Source of the DNA: Novosphingobium indicum
GTDB lineage: Bacteria; Pseudomonadota; Alphaproteobacteria; Sphingomonadales; Sphingomonadaceae
Direction of reading: 5' to 3'
DNA length: 64,000 nt
Assembly (NCBI RefSeq): GCF_014645195.1
Contig: NZ_BMLK01000004.1
Coordinates: forward strand, 217,982 to 281,981
Positions 42,300-52,061 of this stretch are shown here, piece after piece. Position numbers and translations under genes: made by a program. How positions within the stretch are numbered: position 1 is the stretch's first letter; every line of letters begins with the position of its first letter. Below the pieces are notes generated by a model. The model saw only the letters and a list, made by a program, of their open reading frames with translations. It was not told the origin of the DNA and ran no database searches.

Positions 42300-44042
42300 G
42301 TGAGTGAAGAGCGCAGCGGCGCGAACATCCTGGTCGAAAGTCTGGCCAAGCAGGGAGTCGAGTTCGTATTCGGCTATCCGGGCGGCGCCGTACTGCCGAT
42401 CTACGATGCCCTCTTCGGAGAGGAGCGCATTCGCCACATTCTCGTCCGCCACGAGGCCGGCGCGGCCCATGCCGCCGAAGGTTATGCGCGTTCAACCGGC
42501 AAGCCCGGCGTCGTTCTCGTCACCTCGGGCCCGGGCGCGACCAATGCCATGACCGGCATTGCCGACGCTTTCCTCGATTCCATTCCGCTGGTGGTCATTA
42601 CCGGGCAGGTCCCCACCGCCCTGATCGGGTCTGACGCGTTCCAGGAAGCCGATACGGTCGGCATCTCGCGCCACTGCACCAAGCACAATTATCTCGTGAA
42701 GGACCCGGCCGACCTCGCCGCGGTCGTTGACGAGGCGTTCCAGATCGCCACCACCGGCCGTCCCGGCCCGGTCCTGATCGACATTCCCAAGGATGTGCAG
42801 ATCGCCATGGCCGCCTGGAGCGACGCGCCGCCCCAGCGCCGTCAGCGCTATGCCCCTCGCACGCAGGGTGCGAGCGAGGAGATCGAGCAGGCCGTCGAGA
42901 TGATCGCGGGCGCCCGCGCACCGATCCTCTATACCGGCGGCGGCGTTATCAACTCCGGCCCGAGAGCAACGGCGTTGCTGCGCGAATTGCAGAAGAAGAC
43001 CGGTGCGCCCGTCACCTCGACGCTGATGGGCCTCGGCGCGTTCCCCGCGGACAATCCCGACTGGCTCGGCATGCTCGGCATGCACGGCACCTACGAAGCC
43101 AACATGGCGATGAACCAGTCGGACCTGATCGTCTGCGTCGGCGCGCGCTTCGATGACCGCGTAACCGGCCGCCTCGACGCCTTCGCGCCCAATTCGAGGA
43201 AGATCCACATCGACATCGACCGGTCTTCGATCAACAAGACGGTTCCGGTCGACCTGCCGATCATCGGCGACTGCGCGCAGGTTCTCGAGCAGATCCTTGA
43301 CGTCTGGGGCGATCGCAAGGCGCAGGACCTCACCGGCTGGAAGGGCCGCATCGACACCTGGCGCGAACGCAAGAGCCTCTCCTTCCCGGCCAATGCCGAT
43401 GCGATCATGCCGCAGCTCGCGATCGAGCGCCTGTTCGAACTGACCAAGGACAAGGATCCGATCATCTCGACCGAGGTGGGTCAGCACCAGATGTGGGCCG
43501 CCCAGCACTTCCACTTCTTCAGCCCCAACAAGTGGCTGACTTCGGGCGGTCTGGGCACCATGGGCTATGGTCTGCCTGCCGCCATCGGCGCGCAGCTCGG
43601 CAATCCGGACAGCCTCGTCATCGACGTGGCTGGCGATGCCTCCATCCAGATGAACATCCAGGAGCTGGGCACCGCGACGCAATACCGCCTGCCGGTGAAG
43701 ATCTTCATCCTCAACAACGAGTGGATGGGCATGGTCCGCCAGTGGCAGGAACTGACCTACGAAAGCCGCTATTCGAATTCCTATTCGGACAGCCTGCCCG
43801 ACTTCGTGAAGCTGGCCGAGGCCTATGGCTGGAAGGGCATCCGCATCGCCAAGGAGAGCGAACTCGATGCCGGCATCCAGGCGATGATCGACTATCCCGG
43901 CCCGGTGATCGTCGATTGCTGCGTGCACAACGAAGCCAACTGCTTCCCGATGATCCCCTCGGGCGCGGCGCACACCGAAATGATCCTCTACGGCGACACC
44001 GTTGCCGGCACGATGGATGACGAGGCCAAGGCGCTCGTCTGA
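42300..44042 (+). CDS. ilvB: acetolactate synthase large (catalytic) subunit
   Basis: A 580-residue TPP enzyme that makes 2-acetolactate or 2-aceto-2-hydroxybutyrate, first common step of Val/Leu/Ile synthesis. VFGYPGGAVLPIYDALF, RHEAGAAHAAEGYARSTGKP with the catalytic Glu, TSGPGATNAMTGIADA, and the TPP motif IDVAGDASIQMNIQELGTA to LNNEWMGMVRQWQ are conserved. GTG at 42300 with AAGGA upstream is the likely start; an in-frame ATG at 42234 would add 22 non-conserved residues. First gene of ilvB-ilvN-ilvC. Confidence 0.96.
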   Translation: MSEERSGANILVESLAKQGVEFVFGYPGGAVLPIYDALFGEERIRHILVRHEAGAAHAAEGYARSTGKPGVVLVTSGPGATNAMTGIADAFLDSIPLVVITGQVPTALIGSDAFQEADTVGISRHCTKHNYLVKDPADLAAVVDEAFQIATTGRPGPVLIDIPKDVQIAMAAWSDAPPQRRQRYAPRTQGASEEIEQAVEMIAGARAPILYTGGGVINSGPRATALLRELQKKTGAPVTSTLMGLGAFPADNPDWLGMLGMHGTYEANMAMNQSDLIVCVGARFDDRVTGRLDAFAPNSRKIHIDIDRSSINKTVPVDLPIIGDCAQVLEQILDVWGDRKAQDLTGWKGRIDTWRERKSLSFPANADAIMPQLAIERLFELTKDKDPIISTEVGQHQMWAAQHFHFFSPNKWLTSGGLGTMGYGLPAAIGAQLGNPDSLVIDVAGDASIQMNIQELGTATQYRLPVKIFILNNEWMGMVRQWQELTYESRYSNSYSDSLPDFVKLAEAYGWKGIRIAKESELDAGIQAMIDYPGPVIVDCCVHNEANCFPMIPSGAAHTEMILYGDTVAGTMDDEAKALV

Positions 44043-44063
44043 GCGCCGGGTTTCCCTAGGAAC

Positions 44064-44591
44064 ATGACTGACATGATGCATATCAAGCACGAGGCCGAAG
44101 AGCGCCACGTCCTGACTGTGACGGTCGACAACGAGGCCGGCATTCTCGCCAAGATCGCGGGCCTGTTCACCGCGCGCGGCTACAACATCGATAGCCTGAC
44201 CGTGGCCGACATCACCGAGAACCACGCGGTGAGCCGGATCACCATCGTTACTCATGGCCCACCGAGCCAGATCGACCAGATCCACGCCCAGCTCGAACGG
44301 CTGGTTCCCGTACACAAGGTCGTCGACCTCACCGAATCAGGCCCTTTCGTCCAACGCGAACTGGCTCTGATCAAGGTTGCCGGCATGGGCGAAAAGCGCG
44401 TCGAGGCGCTGCGCATCGCCGATGTGTTCCGCGCCAAGCCGGTCGACACCAGTACGTCCAGCTTCATTTTCGAACTGACCGGTGCCCCCGACAAGATCGA
44501 CACCTTCGTGGCGATCATGCGCGAGTTGGGCCTCGTCGAAGTCGGCCGTACCGGCGTCGTCGGCATGATCCGCGGTGCCGAGGAAGCCTGA
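44064..44591 (+). CDS. ilvN: acetolactate synthase small (regulatory) subunit
   Basis: A 175-residue ACT-domain regulatory subunit, the valine feedback partner of IlvB. The ACT domain HVLTVTVDNEAGILAKIAGLF, TARGYNIDSLTVADITENH is at residues 14-55; the C-terminal ALS_ss_C domain (SFIFELTGAPDKIDTFVAIM, GVVGMIRG) follows. Spaced 21 bp from ilvB, so co-transcribed. Confidence 0.96.
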   Translation: MTDMMHIKHEAEERHVLTVTVDNEAGILAKIAGLFTARGYNIDSLTVADITENHAVSRITIVTHGPPSQIDQIHAQLERLVPVHKVVDLTESGPFVQRELALIKVAGMGEKRVEALRIADVFRAKPVDTSTSSFIFELTGAPDKIDTFVAIMRELGLVEVGRTGVVGMIRGAEEA

Positions 44592-44619
44592 CATTTTGAT
44601 TTGTGGCTTGCCCCGCTAG

Positions 44620-45720
<1,101 letters not shown>

Positions 45721-45728
45721 TCTGCACC

Positions 45729-45749
45729 GGACCGGACCCTTTCCGGTCC
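45729..45749 (+). terminator. hairpin after ilvC
   Basis: GGACCGGA (45729-45736) pairs with TCCGGTCC (45742-45749) eight bases past the ilvC stop. No T-run follows, so it may be a mRNA-stabilising hairpin or weak terminator. Confidence 0.45.
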
Positions 45750-45818
45750 CGCATGTTTGGAACAATCTCCCGGACTTGCCGTTGCTTTTGCAATGTCAGG
45801 TTCGGGAGTTCGTTTTTT

Positions 45819-46028
45819 ATGAGAGGTTTACTTGCTGCAGCCTGCGCGCTGCCTTCGGCTGGCGCATTCGCCATTGCCTTCACCGTAAGCGCGCCGCTGC
45901 CGGCCAAGGAAGCGGAAGCCAAAGTGGCCACCTCGCTGGCGGCAACTGCCGCGCCGGAACGGCTAACATCCCATGACATGGAAGACACCAAGCTCGAAAC
46001 GGCATCGCTGCGATCCACGACAGAGTGA
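45819..46028 (+). CDS. small secreted peptide of unknown function
   Basis: A 69-residue product starting MRGLLAAACALPSAGAFAIA, a signal peptide; mature part Ala/Thr/Glu-rich and without cysteines (AKEAEAKVATSLAATAAPER). RBS GGGAG lies 11 bases upstream. I do not know the family. The reading frame is short and lies between ilvC and the I78 inhibitor gene; the signal peptide is the main support. Confidence 0.5.
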   Translation: MRGLLAAACALPSAGAFAIAFTVSAPLPAKEAEAKVATSLAATAAPERLTSHDMEDTKLETASLRSTTE

Positions 46029-46097
46029 ATATGATGCTGGGTCTCGCAGTCGCGGTGCGATAAGGATGCGAGACAAGGCAACCGAAAGGACTTCGCT

Positions 46098-46421
46098 GTG
46101 AAGAGACGCCTTCCTCTCATGCCCGCAGTAGCCGGTACCGCCCTCATGGCCCTCGCGGCATGCACGACAGTCGGTGGCGAAAAACCGGCGACCATGCCTC
46201 CCGCGCCGGACCTGAAACCCATCTGCGGTGCGGACATGCTCGGTTCCTATGTCGGACAGCCTGCCAGCGATTCCACGATCGCCTCCATTCGCGAATGGCG
46301 CGGGGACAATCCGGTTCGCGTCATCCGCCCCGGTACCGTCGTGACGATGGACTACCGCCCGCAGCGGCTGAATATCGACGTCGACGAAAGCGGCACGATC
46401 ACCGGGTTCCGCTGCACCTGA
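46098..46421 (+). CDS. peptidase inhibitor I78-family lipoprotein
   Basis: A 107-residue lipoprotein with a GTG start (RBS AAAGGA). MKRRLPLMPAVAGTALMALAAC carries lipobox LAAC. The I78 signature follows: CGADMLGSYVGQPASDSTIA, then RVIRPGTVVTMDYRPQRLNI and DVDESGTITGFRC. I78 proteins resemble potato inhibitor-type serine protease inhibitors, here anchored in the envelope, probably guarding the periplasm. Cysteines at ICGAD and FRC probably form a disulfide. Confidence 0.85.
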   Translation: MKRRLPLMPAVAGTALMALAACTTVGGEKPATMPPAPDLKPICGADMLGSYVGQPASDSTIASIREWRGDNPVRVIRPGTVVTMDYRPQRLNIDVDESGTITGFRCT

Positions 46422-47561
46422 TCAGCGCATCAGCGCGAAGCACTTGCGCACTTCCTCGACGAAAATCTGCGGCTGCTCCCATGCCGCGAAGTGCCCTCCG
46501 CGCGGAGCGTCGTTCCAGTAGACGAGGTTCTGCAGGATGCGTTCGGCCCATTTGCGCGGGGCCTTGGTGATCTCGCGCGGAAAGGTGGAGACGCCTGCCG
46601 GCAACATCACCGGTCCCGATTTCCCGATCGCGCCGAAGCTTTCCCAATAGAGCCGCGCTGCCGATGCGCCGTTGGCCGGCAGCCAGTAGAGCATCACATT
46701 GTCGAGGATCGCATCCATCGACAGCGCATCGAGCGGCGAGCCCTTGTTGTCGGTCCACGACCACATCTTCTCGTAGATCCAGCCCGCCAGCGCGACAGGG
46801 CTGTCGACCAGGGCATAGCCAATGGTCTGCGGCCGCGTGGACTGGATCGCAGAATAGCCGGAATCGAATGTCTTGTACTTCTCACCAGCAACCTTCGCCG
46901 CTTCCACTTCAGCACTCGGTTCGGCGTAATCCTCACGCGTCGGGCGCGCGACGGGCATGTTGGTGTGGATGCCGGCCAGGCCCTCGGGCGCCTGTCCGCC
47001 CATGGTTGTCGTGATGATCGCGCCCCAGTCCCCGCCCTGCGCGAACCAGCGGGTATAGCCGAGCCGGCGCATAAGTTCCGCCCACACCCGCCCGATCTTC
47101 TCCACGCCCCACCCGTTTGCCGGAGGCTTGCCGGAAAAGCCGTAGCCGGGAAGCGACGGCACCACGACATGGAAGGCCTCCTCGGCCTTGCCGCCATGCG
47201 CGACTGGATCGGTCAGCGGCCCGATCACTTCCATGAACTCGATAACCGAACCCGGCCAACCGTGTGTAAGGATTAGCGGTACGGCTTCGACATGCGGCGA
47301 GCGGACGTGGAGGAAGTGGATATCGAGCCCGTCGATTTCCGTGAGATACTGCCCGAACCCATTGAGCCGCGCCTCGCAACGACGCCAGTCGTAGTCATCC
47401 ATCCAATAGGCGACGAGCGCTTTGAGAGCTTCGAGCGGCGTACCCTGCGACCAGTCGTCGACGGTCTCCGCTTCGGGCCAGCGCGTCATGGCGATGCGGC
47501 GCTTGAGGTCCTCGATCTGCGTGTCGGGAATGGCGAGCGTCAGGGGGCGAATGTCAGTCAT
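46422..47561 (-). CDS. epoxide hydrolase (EHN domain alpha/beta hydrolase)
   Basis: A 379-residue enzyme with an N-terminal EHN domain (DTQIEDLKRRIAMTRWPEAE) typical of microsomal-type epoxide hydrolases. HGWPG (residues 100-104) is the oxyanion motif, and QGGDWGA carries nucleophile Asp178. The C-terminal GGHFAAWEQPQIFVEEV supplies the His. It would open an epoxide with water; limonene- or aromatic epoxides or juvenile-hormone-like substrates are possible. It is convergent with the I78 gene with no gap. Confidence 0.92.
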   Translation of the reverse strand: MTDIRPLTLAIPDTQIEDLKRRIAMTRWPEAETVDDWSQGTPLEALKALVAYWMDDYDWRRCEARLNGFGQYLTEIDGLDIHFLHVRSPHVEAVPLILTHGWPGSVIEFMEVIGPLTDPVAHGGKAEEAFHVVVPSLPGYGFSGKPPANGWGVEKIGRVWAELMRRLGYTRWFAQGGDWGAIITTTMGGQAPEGLAGIHTNMPVARPTREDYAEPSAEVEAAKVAGEKYKTFDSGYSAIQSTRPQTIGYALVDSPVALAGWIYEKMWSWTDNKGSPLDALSMDAILDNVMLYWLPANGASAARLYWESFGAIGKSGPVMLPAGVSTFPREITKAPRKWAERILQNLVYWNDAPRGGHFAAWEQPQIFVEEVRKCFALMR

Positions 47562-47713
47562 TGTACGAAGCCTAGGCGCGCGGTGATCGCGTCGGCAAGG
47601 CCATGGCCGCGGCAGGCTCGCGCATTTGCCGCCCCGGCCAAAACCGCGATATCGCGTCGGACCGGCGGCGTTCCCCCTTTACAGGACGCCAGTCAGTGCC
47701 CATAGGCACATGC

Positions 47714-47764
47714 ATGACACTCCGTCTCGGCCTTCTCCTGCGACTTACCCGCCCTTGGGCGTGA
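47714..47764 (+). CDS. leuL: leuA leader peptide (attenuation)
   Basis: A 16-codon frame MTLRLGLLLRLTRPWA with six leucine codons (CTC, CTC, CTT, CTC, CTG, CTT) lies 107 bp upstream of leuA. Such Leu-rich leaders control leuA by ribosome stalling when charged tRNA-Leu is scarce. The last codons overlap the 5' arm of a long hairpin (47752-47804). This is inferred from position, composition and RNA folding; the leader ORF has no strong RBS (GGCACATGC). Confidence 0.75.
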   Translation: MTLRLGLLLRLTRPWA

Positions 47765-47804
47765 GGTGACGCGTTGCTCCTGCGGCGCGCTCGGCGCCCA
47801 AGGG
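47752..47804 (+). promoter_or_regulatory. leuA attenuator hairpins
   Basis: CCCTTGGGCG (47752-47761), the end of the leader ORF, pairs with CGCCCAAGGG (47795-47804). A competing inner hairpin is GGCGC (47784-47788) with GCGCC (47794-47798). The long stem also covers AAGGGGA, a possible RBS for an upstream start. Stalling at Leu codons would favour one form. No T-run is present, so control may act on translation or via rho. Confidence 0.6.
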
Positions 47805-47871
47805 GACCCAAGTAACGATGCCCGAATCCAACGGGCTCAGTAGAAGACGAATTCCCGAGCGAGACACACCA

Positions 47872-49545
47872 ATGACCATGCTGAAAGACCCCTCGGTCAA
47901 GTACAGACCGTTCCCGCAAATCGACTTGCCGAACCGCCAATGGCCTTCGCAGGTCATAACCAAGGCCCCGCGCTGGCTCTCCACCGATCTGCGCGACGGC
48001 AACCAGGCGCTGATCGACCCGATGGGTGCGGAGAAGAAAAAGCGCTTCTTCGACCTGCTGGTGAATGTCGGCCTCAAGGAAATCGAAGTCGGTTTCCCGA
48101 GCGCCGGCGCGACCGAGTTCGATTTCATCCGCGGGCTGGTCGATTCCGGCAACATTCCCGAAGACGTGCTGGTGCAGGTGCTGACGCAGTCGCGGCAGGA
48201 CCTGATCGAAAAGTCGTTCGAGAGCCTGGCCGGCGTGCATGCCGCCATCGTCCATGTCTACAACGCTGTTTCGCCGCTGTGGCGCAATGTCGTGTTCGGC
48301 ATGGAGCAGTCGGAAATCCGGGGCATTGCCGAGAACGGCGCCAAGATCATCCGCGACCAGATCGCGAAGTACCCGCAGACCAAGTGGCACGTGGAATACT
48401 CGCCCGAGACGTTCTCCACCGCCGAACTCGATTTCTCGATCGAGTGCTGCGAAGCGGTGATGAACGTGCTGCAGCCGACGCCGGAAGACCCGATCATCCT
48501 GAACCTGCCGGCGACAGTCGAGGCGGCAACGCCCAACATCTACGCCGACCAGATTGAGTATTTTTGCCGAAACCTGCCCAACCGCGAGAGTGCGGTGATC
48601 AGCCTGCACACGCATAACGACCGGGGTACCGGCGTTGCCGCGGCGGAACTGGGCCTGATGGCCGGCGCCGACCGCGTGGAAGGCTGCCTGTTCGGCAACG
48701 GCGAGCGCACCGGCAACTGCTGCCTGGTTACAGTCGCTCTCAACATGTACACACAAGGCGTTGATCCGAAACTGGATTTTTCGGACATCGACGAAGTCAT
48801 CCAGACCGTTGAGTACTGCAACCAGCTCAAGGTGCCCGAGCGCCATCCCTATGGCGGCGAACTGGTCTTTACGGCCTTTTCCGGCAGCCATCAGGATGCG
48901 ATCAAGAAGGGCTTCACCGCGCAGGAAACACGCAACGACCAGCTCTGGTCGGTGCCCTACCTGCCGATCGACCCCGCCGATCTGGGCCGCAACTACGAAG
49001 CGGTGATCCGGGTCAACTCGCAGTCGGGCAAGGGCGGTTTTGCCTGGGTCATCGAGCAGGATCAGGGCCTCAAGCTGCCCAAGCGCATGCAGGCGCACTT
49101 CTCCAAGCACGTGCAGAACCTGGCCGACGAACTCGGCCGCGAACTGCAGGCGAGCGACATCTGGGAAGTCTTCCGCAAGGCCTACCGCCTCGACGAACCG
49201 CAGCACTACCAGTTGATCGACTGGGAGGAAGCCAAGAGCGCCGATGGCACCCGCGTCTTCGCCGGCAAGATCGGCGTTGATGGTCAGGAGAAGACCGTTT
49301 CCGGCAAAGGCAATGGCCTGATCTCCTCGGTTGTCGCCACGCTCAAGGACAGCTTCGGCGTCGAGCTGGAAGTGCGCGACTATGCGGAGCACTCAATGGG
49401 CAAAAGCTCGGACGCGCGCGCAGCCGCCTATGTCGAATGCGCCCTGCCCGATGGCCGCACGATCTGGGGCGTGGGTATCGACGAAGACGTCGCCACGGCG
49501 AGCGTTCGCGCTGTGCTGAGCGCGGCCAACGCCGCCACGGCCTGA
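47872..49545 (+). CDS. leuA: 2-isopropylmalate synthase
   Basis: A 557-residue LeuA of the long (LeuA2/fungal-like) type. It condenses acetyl-CoA and 2-ketoisovalerate in leucine synthesis. STDLRDGNQALIDPMG (metal Asp and catalytic Arg), SLHTHNDRGTGVAAAELGLM (metal His) and NGERTGNCCLVTVALNMY are conserved, and residues 430-557 form the leucine-binding allosteric LeuA_dimer domain. Start at 47872 (MTMLKDPSVKYRPF) matches the family; an upstream in-frame ATG at 47818 adds 18 residues. The leader peptide and hairpins upstream point to leucine control. Confidence 0.96.
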   Translation: MTMLKDPSVKYRPFPQIDLPNRQWPSQVITKAPRWLSTDLRDGNQALIDPMGAEKKKRFFDLLVNVGLKEIEVGFPSAGATEFDFIRGLVDSGNIPEDVLVQVLTQSRQDLIEKSFESLAGVHAAIVHVYNAVSPLWRNVVFGMEQSEIRGIAENGAKIIRDQIAKYPQTKWHVEYSPETFSTAELDFSIECCEAVMNVLQPTPEDPIILNLPATVEAATPNIYADQIEYFCRNLPNRESAVISLHTHNDRGTGVAAAELGLMAGADRVEGCLFGNGERTGNCCLVTVALNMYTQGVDPKLDFSDIDEVIQTVEYCNQLKVPERHPYGGELVFTAFSGSHQDAIKKGFTAQETRNDQLWSVPYLPIDPADLGRNYEAVIRVNSQSGKGGFAWVIEQDQGLKLPKRMQAHFSKHVQNLADELGRELQASDIWEVFRKAYRLDEPQHYQLIDWEEAKSADGTRVFAGKIGVDGQEKTVSGKGNGLISSVVATLKDSFGVELEVRDYAEHSMGKSSDARAAAYVECALPDGRTIWGVGIDEDVATASVRAVLSAANAATA

Positions 49546-49567
49546 GGCAGCTCATCAACGTATAGCG

Positions 49568-49601
49568 AAGGGCTCGGACCAAATGTCCGAGCCCTTTTCG
49601 T
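49568..49601 (+). terminator. rho-independent terminator of leuA
   Basis: AAGGGCTCGGAC (49568-49579) and GTCCGAGCCCTT (49585-49596) around a 5-base loop, followed by TTCGTTT. 22 bp past the leuA stop. Confidence 0.85.
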
Positions 49602-49683
49602 TTACGAACGTGCCGATCAGATCGAGCAGGGCATCGCTGTCTGCCTGAGGCGGCGCGCTGATCAGGCTCCTGCACTGACGCGC

Positions 49684-49713
49684 AAAAGAAAGGGCGCCAC
49701 GTGGGCGCCCTTT
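49684..49713 (-). terminator. rho-independent terminator of the MaoC-like gene
   Basis: AAAGGGCGCC (49689-49698) pairs with GGCGCCCTTT (49704-49713). On the minus strand the stem is followed by TTTCTTTTG. It lies 25 bp after the stop codon of the gene at 49739-50917. Confidence 0.7.
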
Positions 49714-49738
49714 CCGTTCGCTTGGGTTCGACGGATGA

Positions 49739-50917
49739 TCAGTCCGGTTTCTTGGGCAACTCGATCTCGGCCACACCGACGCACATCTTCACGCCCTTCT
49801 GGTTCTGCATGAGGTGCTTGACCTGCACGAGGTGACGGCCCTCCTCGTCCACCATCTTGTCGACCACTTCGGCGGTCTGGATGGTGATGTCGCCCGAAAG
49901 CGCCGGGCCGCGGTAGTTGGCGGTGGAGTGGACGACCATGCCGTACTCGCCCGCCCAGCCGGAGAGGTAATCGGTCACCCAGGCACCCATCGACGCACCG
50001 TAGCCATACGCGCGCGGCATGCCGATCTTGCGGGCATATTTGGGGAACAGGTGGCCGCGCGACGGGCCGTAATAGGCGCCATCGGTCAGTTCGGGGTTGA
50101 TACGTTCCATCACCGGATCGTTCTCATGCCCGGCCATTTCCTTGGTGAAGCCGAGCGCCTCGAGGTCGATGGTGCGGCGATCGAGCGTGCCCCAGATCGT
50201 GAAGAGGTACGAACGCCACTCGGTCGTGAAGCTGGCAACGGTGTGCGGACCAAACACGCGCTCGGGCAGCTGGTCGCCGACGTTGACGTCATCCCACCAG
50301 CGTTCCTTGTGGCCGAGTTCGTGGAGCATCTGGATCCACTGGAACTTGCGCTCCTCCAGCTTCTCGATCTCCTCGTCGGTCCATTCCGGTTCCTCGAACT
50401 CGGACGTATCGACGCGCTCGCCGCCTGCGGCCGCGCGGTAGCGGATCGCGGTGGAGCGCTGCTTGGTGATCAGTTCGCCGTGCTGGTTGCGGTAGTAGTT
50501 GTCGCCCCGCTGGAAGCAGGTCGGGCCGAACCCGGTTTCCTTGATCGTGTAATCGTATGGAATGCGTTCGTTGGTGATCGTGTCCCCACCGAACACGCGC
50601 GGGCCGTAGTGCCAGAACTCGTCACCGCCGAAGAGCAGGTGCGATTCCTTGATACCGCCCATGCAGGACGACGACGTGCCGTGGCTGTCGTCCATCACGA
50701 TGGGGAAGCTCTGCGGTGCCACCAGCTTGCCCCAGCGGCTTTCGGCGGCATAGGCCGGGTCGTAGTGAACCAGGTTGGGATAGTGCATCGCCTGCACCCA
50801 GCGGCGGATATCGTTGTTGCCCAGCGGCTCGCGCAGCGGCGAGGAATCGATGACCGTCCCAAGGTACTGATCGATGTCCGAGCAATCGAACGGAATTTCG
50901 GAAGCCTGGTCTGACAT
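49739..50917 (-). CDS. MaoC/FAS1-like dehydratase domain protein
   Basis: A 392-residue double-hotdog protein. The N-terminal half has GKLVAPQSFPIVMDDSHGT, FGGDEFWHYGPRVFGGDTIT; the C-terminal half has RGHLFPKYARKIGMPRAYGYGASMGAWVTDYLSGWAG with VHSTANYRGPALSGDITIQTAEV, the common MaoC hydratase pattern. It likely hydrates an enoyl-CoA thioester. The long insert with Glu-rich EFEEPEWTDEEIEKLEERKF (about residues 176-195) is unusual. The 21-bp site at 50957-50977 suggests control by the TetR protein encoded at 3642-4313. The likely pathway is catabolism of a branched or cyclic acyl-CoA. Confidence 0.82.
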   Translation of the reverse strand: MSDQASEIPFDCSDIDQYLGTVIDSSPLREPLGNNDIRRWVQAMHYPNLVHYDPAYAAESRWGKLVAPQSFPIVMDDSHGTSSSCMGGIKESHLLFGGDEFWHYGPRVFGGDTITNERIPYDYTIKETGFGPTCFQRGDNYYRNQHGELITKQRSTAIRYRAAAGGERVDTSEFEEPEWTDEEIEKLEERKFQWIQMLHELGHKERWWDDVNVGDQLPERVFGPHTVASFTTEWRSYLFTIWGTLDRRTIDLEALGFTKEMAGHENDPVMERINPELTDGAYYGPSRGHLFPKYARKIGMPRAYGYGASMGAWVTDYLSGWAGEYGMVVHSTANYRGPALSGDITIQTAEVVDKMVDEEGRHLVQVKHLMQNQKGVKMCVGVAEIELPKKPD

Positions 50918-50956
50918 GGCTAAATCCTCTCAAGCGGCCTGCGGGGCAGGCACTGT

Positions 50957-50977
50957 ACTAATCGACAGTGCTGCCTA
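50957..50977 (-). promoter_or_regulatory. candidate TetR operator (site B)
   Basis: ACTAATCGACA-G-TG-C-TG-C-CTA matches site A (4358-4378) at 18 of 21 positions, and lies 40 bp upstream of the hydratase start. It overlaps an inverted repeat GCACTGT (50950-50956) / ACAGTGC (50965-50971). Both facts support a protein-binding site. Confidence 0.55.
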
Positions 50978-51082
50978 TTACATGATGAGAAACCGAGGTC
51001 ACGCCCCTTTCTGACAGGATGCGAACCGCCAACGCCGGAGCGTTGCCCCTCGACAGGCGAGCGATGCAACGATATGCGCCGG

Positions 51083-51102
51083 TTTAATCGTTCGATTAAA
51101 CG
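51083..51102. promoter_or_regulatory. perfect palindrome upstream of the nitronate monooxygenase-like gene
   Basis: GTTTAATCGTTCGATTAAAC is a 20-bp perfect inverted repeat (9-bp arms, 2-bp centre), 9 bp before the start codon at 51111. Its form is that of a TetR-type operator; binding would block transcription or translation start. Confidence 0.6.
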
Positions 51103-51110
51103 GATCCGAC

Positions 51111-52061
51111 ATGACCTTGCCTGCGCCTTTCGAGCATTTGCGCCTTCCCGTGATTGCCGCCCCGATGTTCATCGTGTCCAACCCGGACCTGGTGATCGCG
51201 CAAGTGCGCTCCGGGATCGTCGGCAGCTTCCCTGCGCTGAATGCCCGCCCGGCCAGCCAGCTCGACGAGTGGCTCCACCGCATCAGTGAAGAGACTGTTG
51301 ACTGCAAAGCGCCGTTCGCCGTCAACATGATCGTGCACCGGACCAACAACCGGCTCGAGGAAGACCTCAAGACGCTCGAGAAATGGAAGGTCCCCCTCGT
51401 CATTACCTCGCTGGGGGCGAATGAAGAGGTCAATGCGGCCGTGCACGGCTGGGGTGGCATCGTCATGCATGACGTCATCGACAATGCCTTTGCCCACAAG
51501 GCAGTCGAGAAAGGCGCGGACGGCCTGATCGCGGTGGCAGCGGGTGCCGGCGGGCACGCCGGATCGCAATCGCCCTTTGCACTCATGCAGGAAATCCGCA
51601 GCTGGTTCGATGGGCCGGTCGCCCTGTCGGGTTCGATCGCCTGTGGCCGCTCGATCCTGAGCGCACAGGCGATGGGGGCCGACTTTGCCTATATCGGCAC
51701 GCCCTGGATCGCGACGACCGAAGCCAACGCCGTCGATGCCTACAAGCAGGAGATCGTGAAGAGCAGCGCTTCGGACATCGTCTATTCGAACCTGTTCACC
51801 GGCGTGCACGGCAACTACCTGCGCGGCTCGATCGTCGCGGCCGGCATGGACCCTGACAACCTGCCTGAAGGCGACAAGAGCCAGATGAACTTCGGTTCGG
51901 GCGGCAACATGGAAGCCAAGGCCTGGAAGGACATCTGGGGTGCGGGCCAGGGCATCGGCGCCATCGAAGCTGTCGAATCCGTTGCCGATCGCGTTGATGC
52001 TCTGCTGACGCAGTATGAGGCCGCTAAGACCGAACTGCTCGGCCGCATCGGCGCAGCCTAA
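51111..52061 (+). CDS. nitronate monooxygenase-like (2-nitropropane dioxygenase family) FMN enzyme
   Basis: A 316-residue TIM-barrel flavoenzyme. LPVIAAPMFIVSNPDLVIAQ at the N-terminus and GADGLIAVAAGAGGHAGSQS with the FMN/active-site His, followed by GSIACGRSILSAQAMGADFAYIGTPWIAT, match the NMO/enoyl-reductase-II group. Many such proteins in alphaproteobacteria act on unknown substrates (for example in lipid or steroid catabolism). It stands behind a perfect palindrome, so it is probably induced by a ligand of a TetR repressor. It is 193 bp from the divergent hydratase gene, another likely acyl-CoA enzyme. Confidence 0.85.
   Translation: MTLPAPFEHLRLPVIAAPMFIVSNPDLVIAQVRSGIVGSFPALNARPASQLDEWLHRISEETVDCKAPFAVNMIVHRTNNRLEEDLKTLEKWKVPLVITSLGANEEVNAAVHGWGGIVMHDVIDNAFAHKAVEKGADGLIAVAAGAGGHAGSQSPFALMQEIRSWFDGPVALSGSIACGRSILSAQAMGADFAYIGTPWIATTEANAVDAYKQEIVKSSASDIVYSNLFTGVHGNYLRGSIVAAGMDPDNLPEGDKSQMNFGSGGNMEAKAWKDIWGAGQGIGAIEAVESVADRVDALLTQYEAAKTELLGRIGAA

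Noticed and set aside
42120..42302. Leader peptide for ilvB
   Set aside because: Short frames here have no enrichment in Ile, Val or Leu codons, unlike the leader before leuA.
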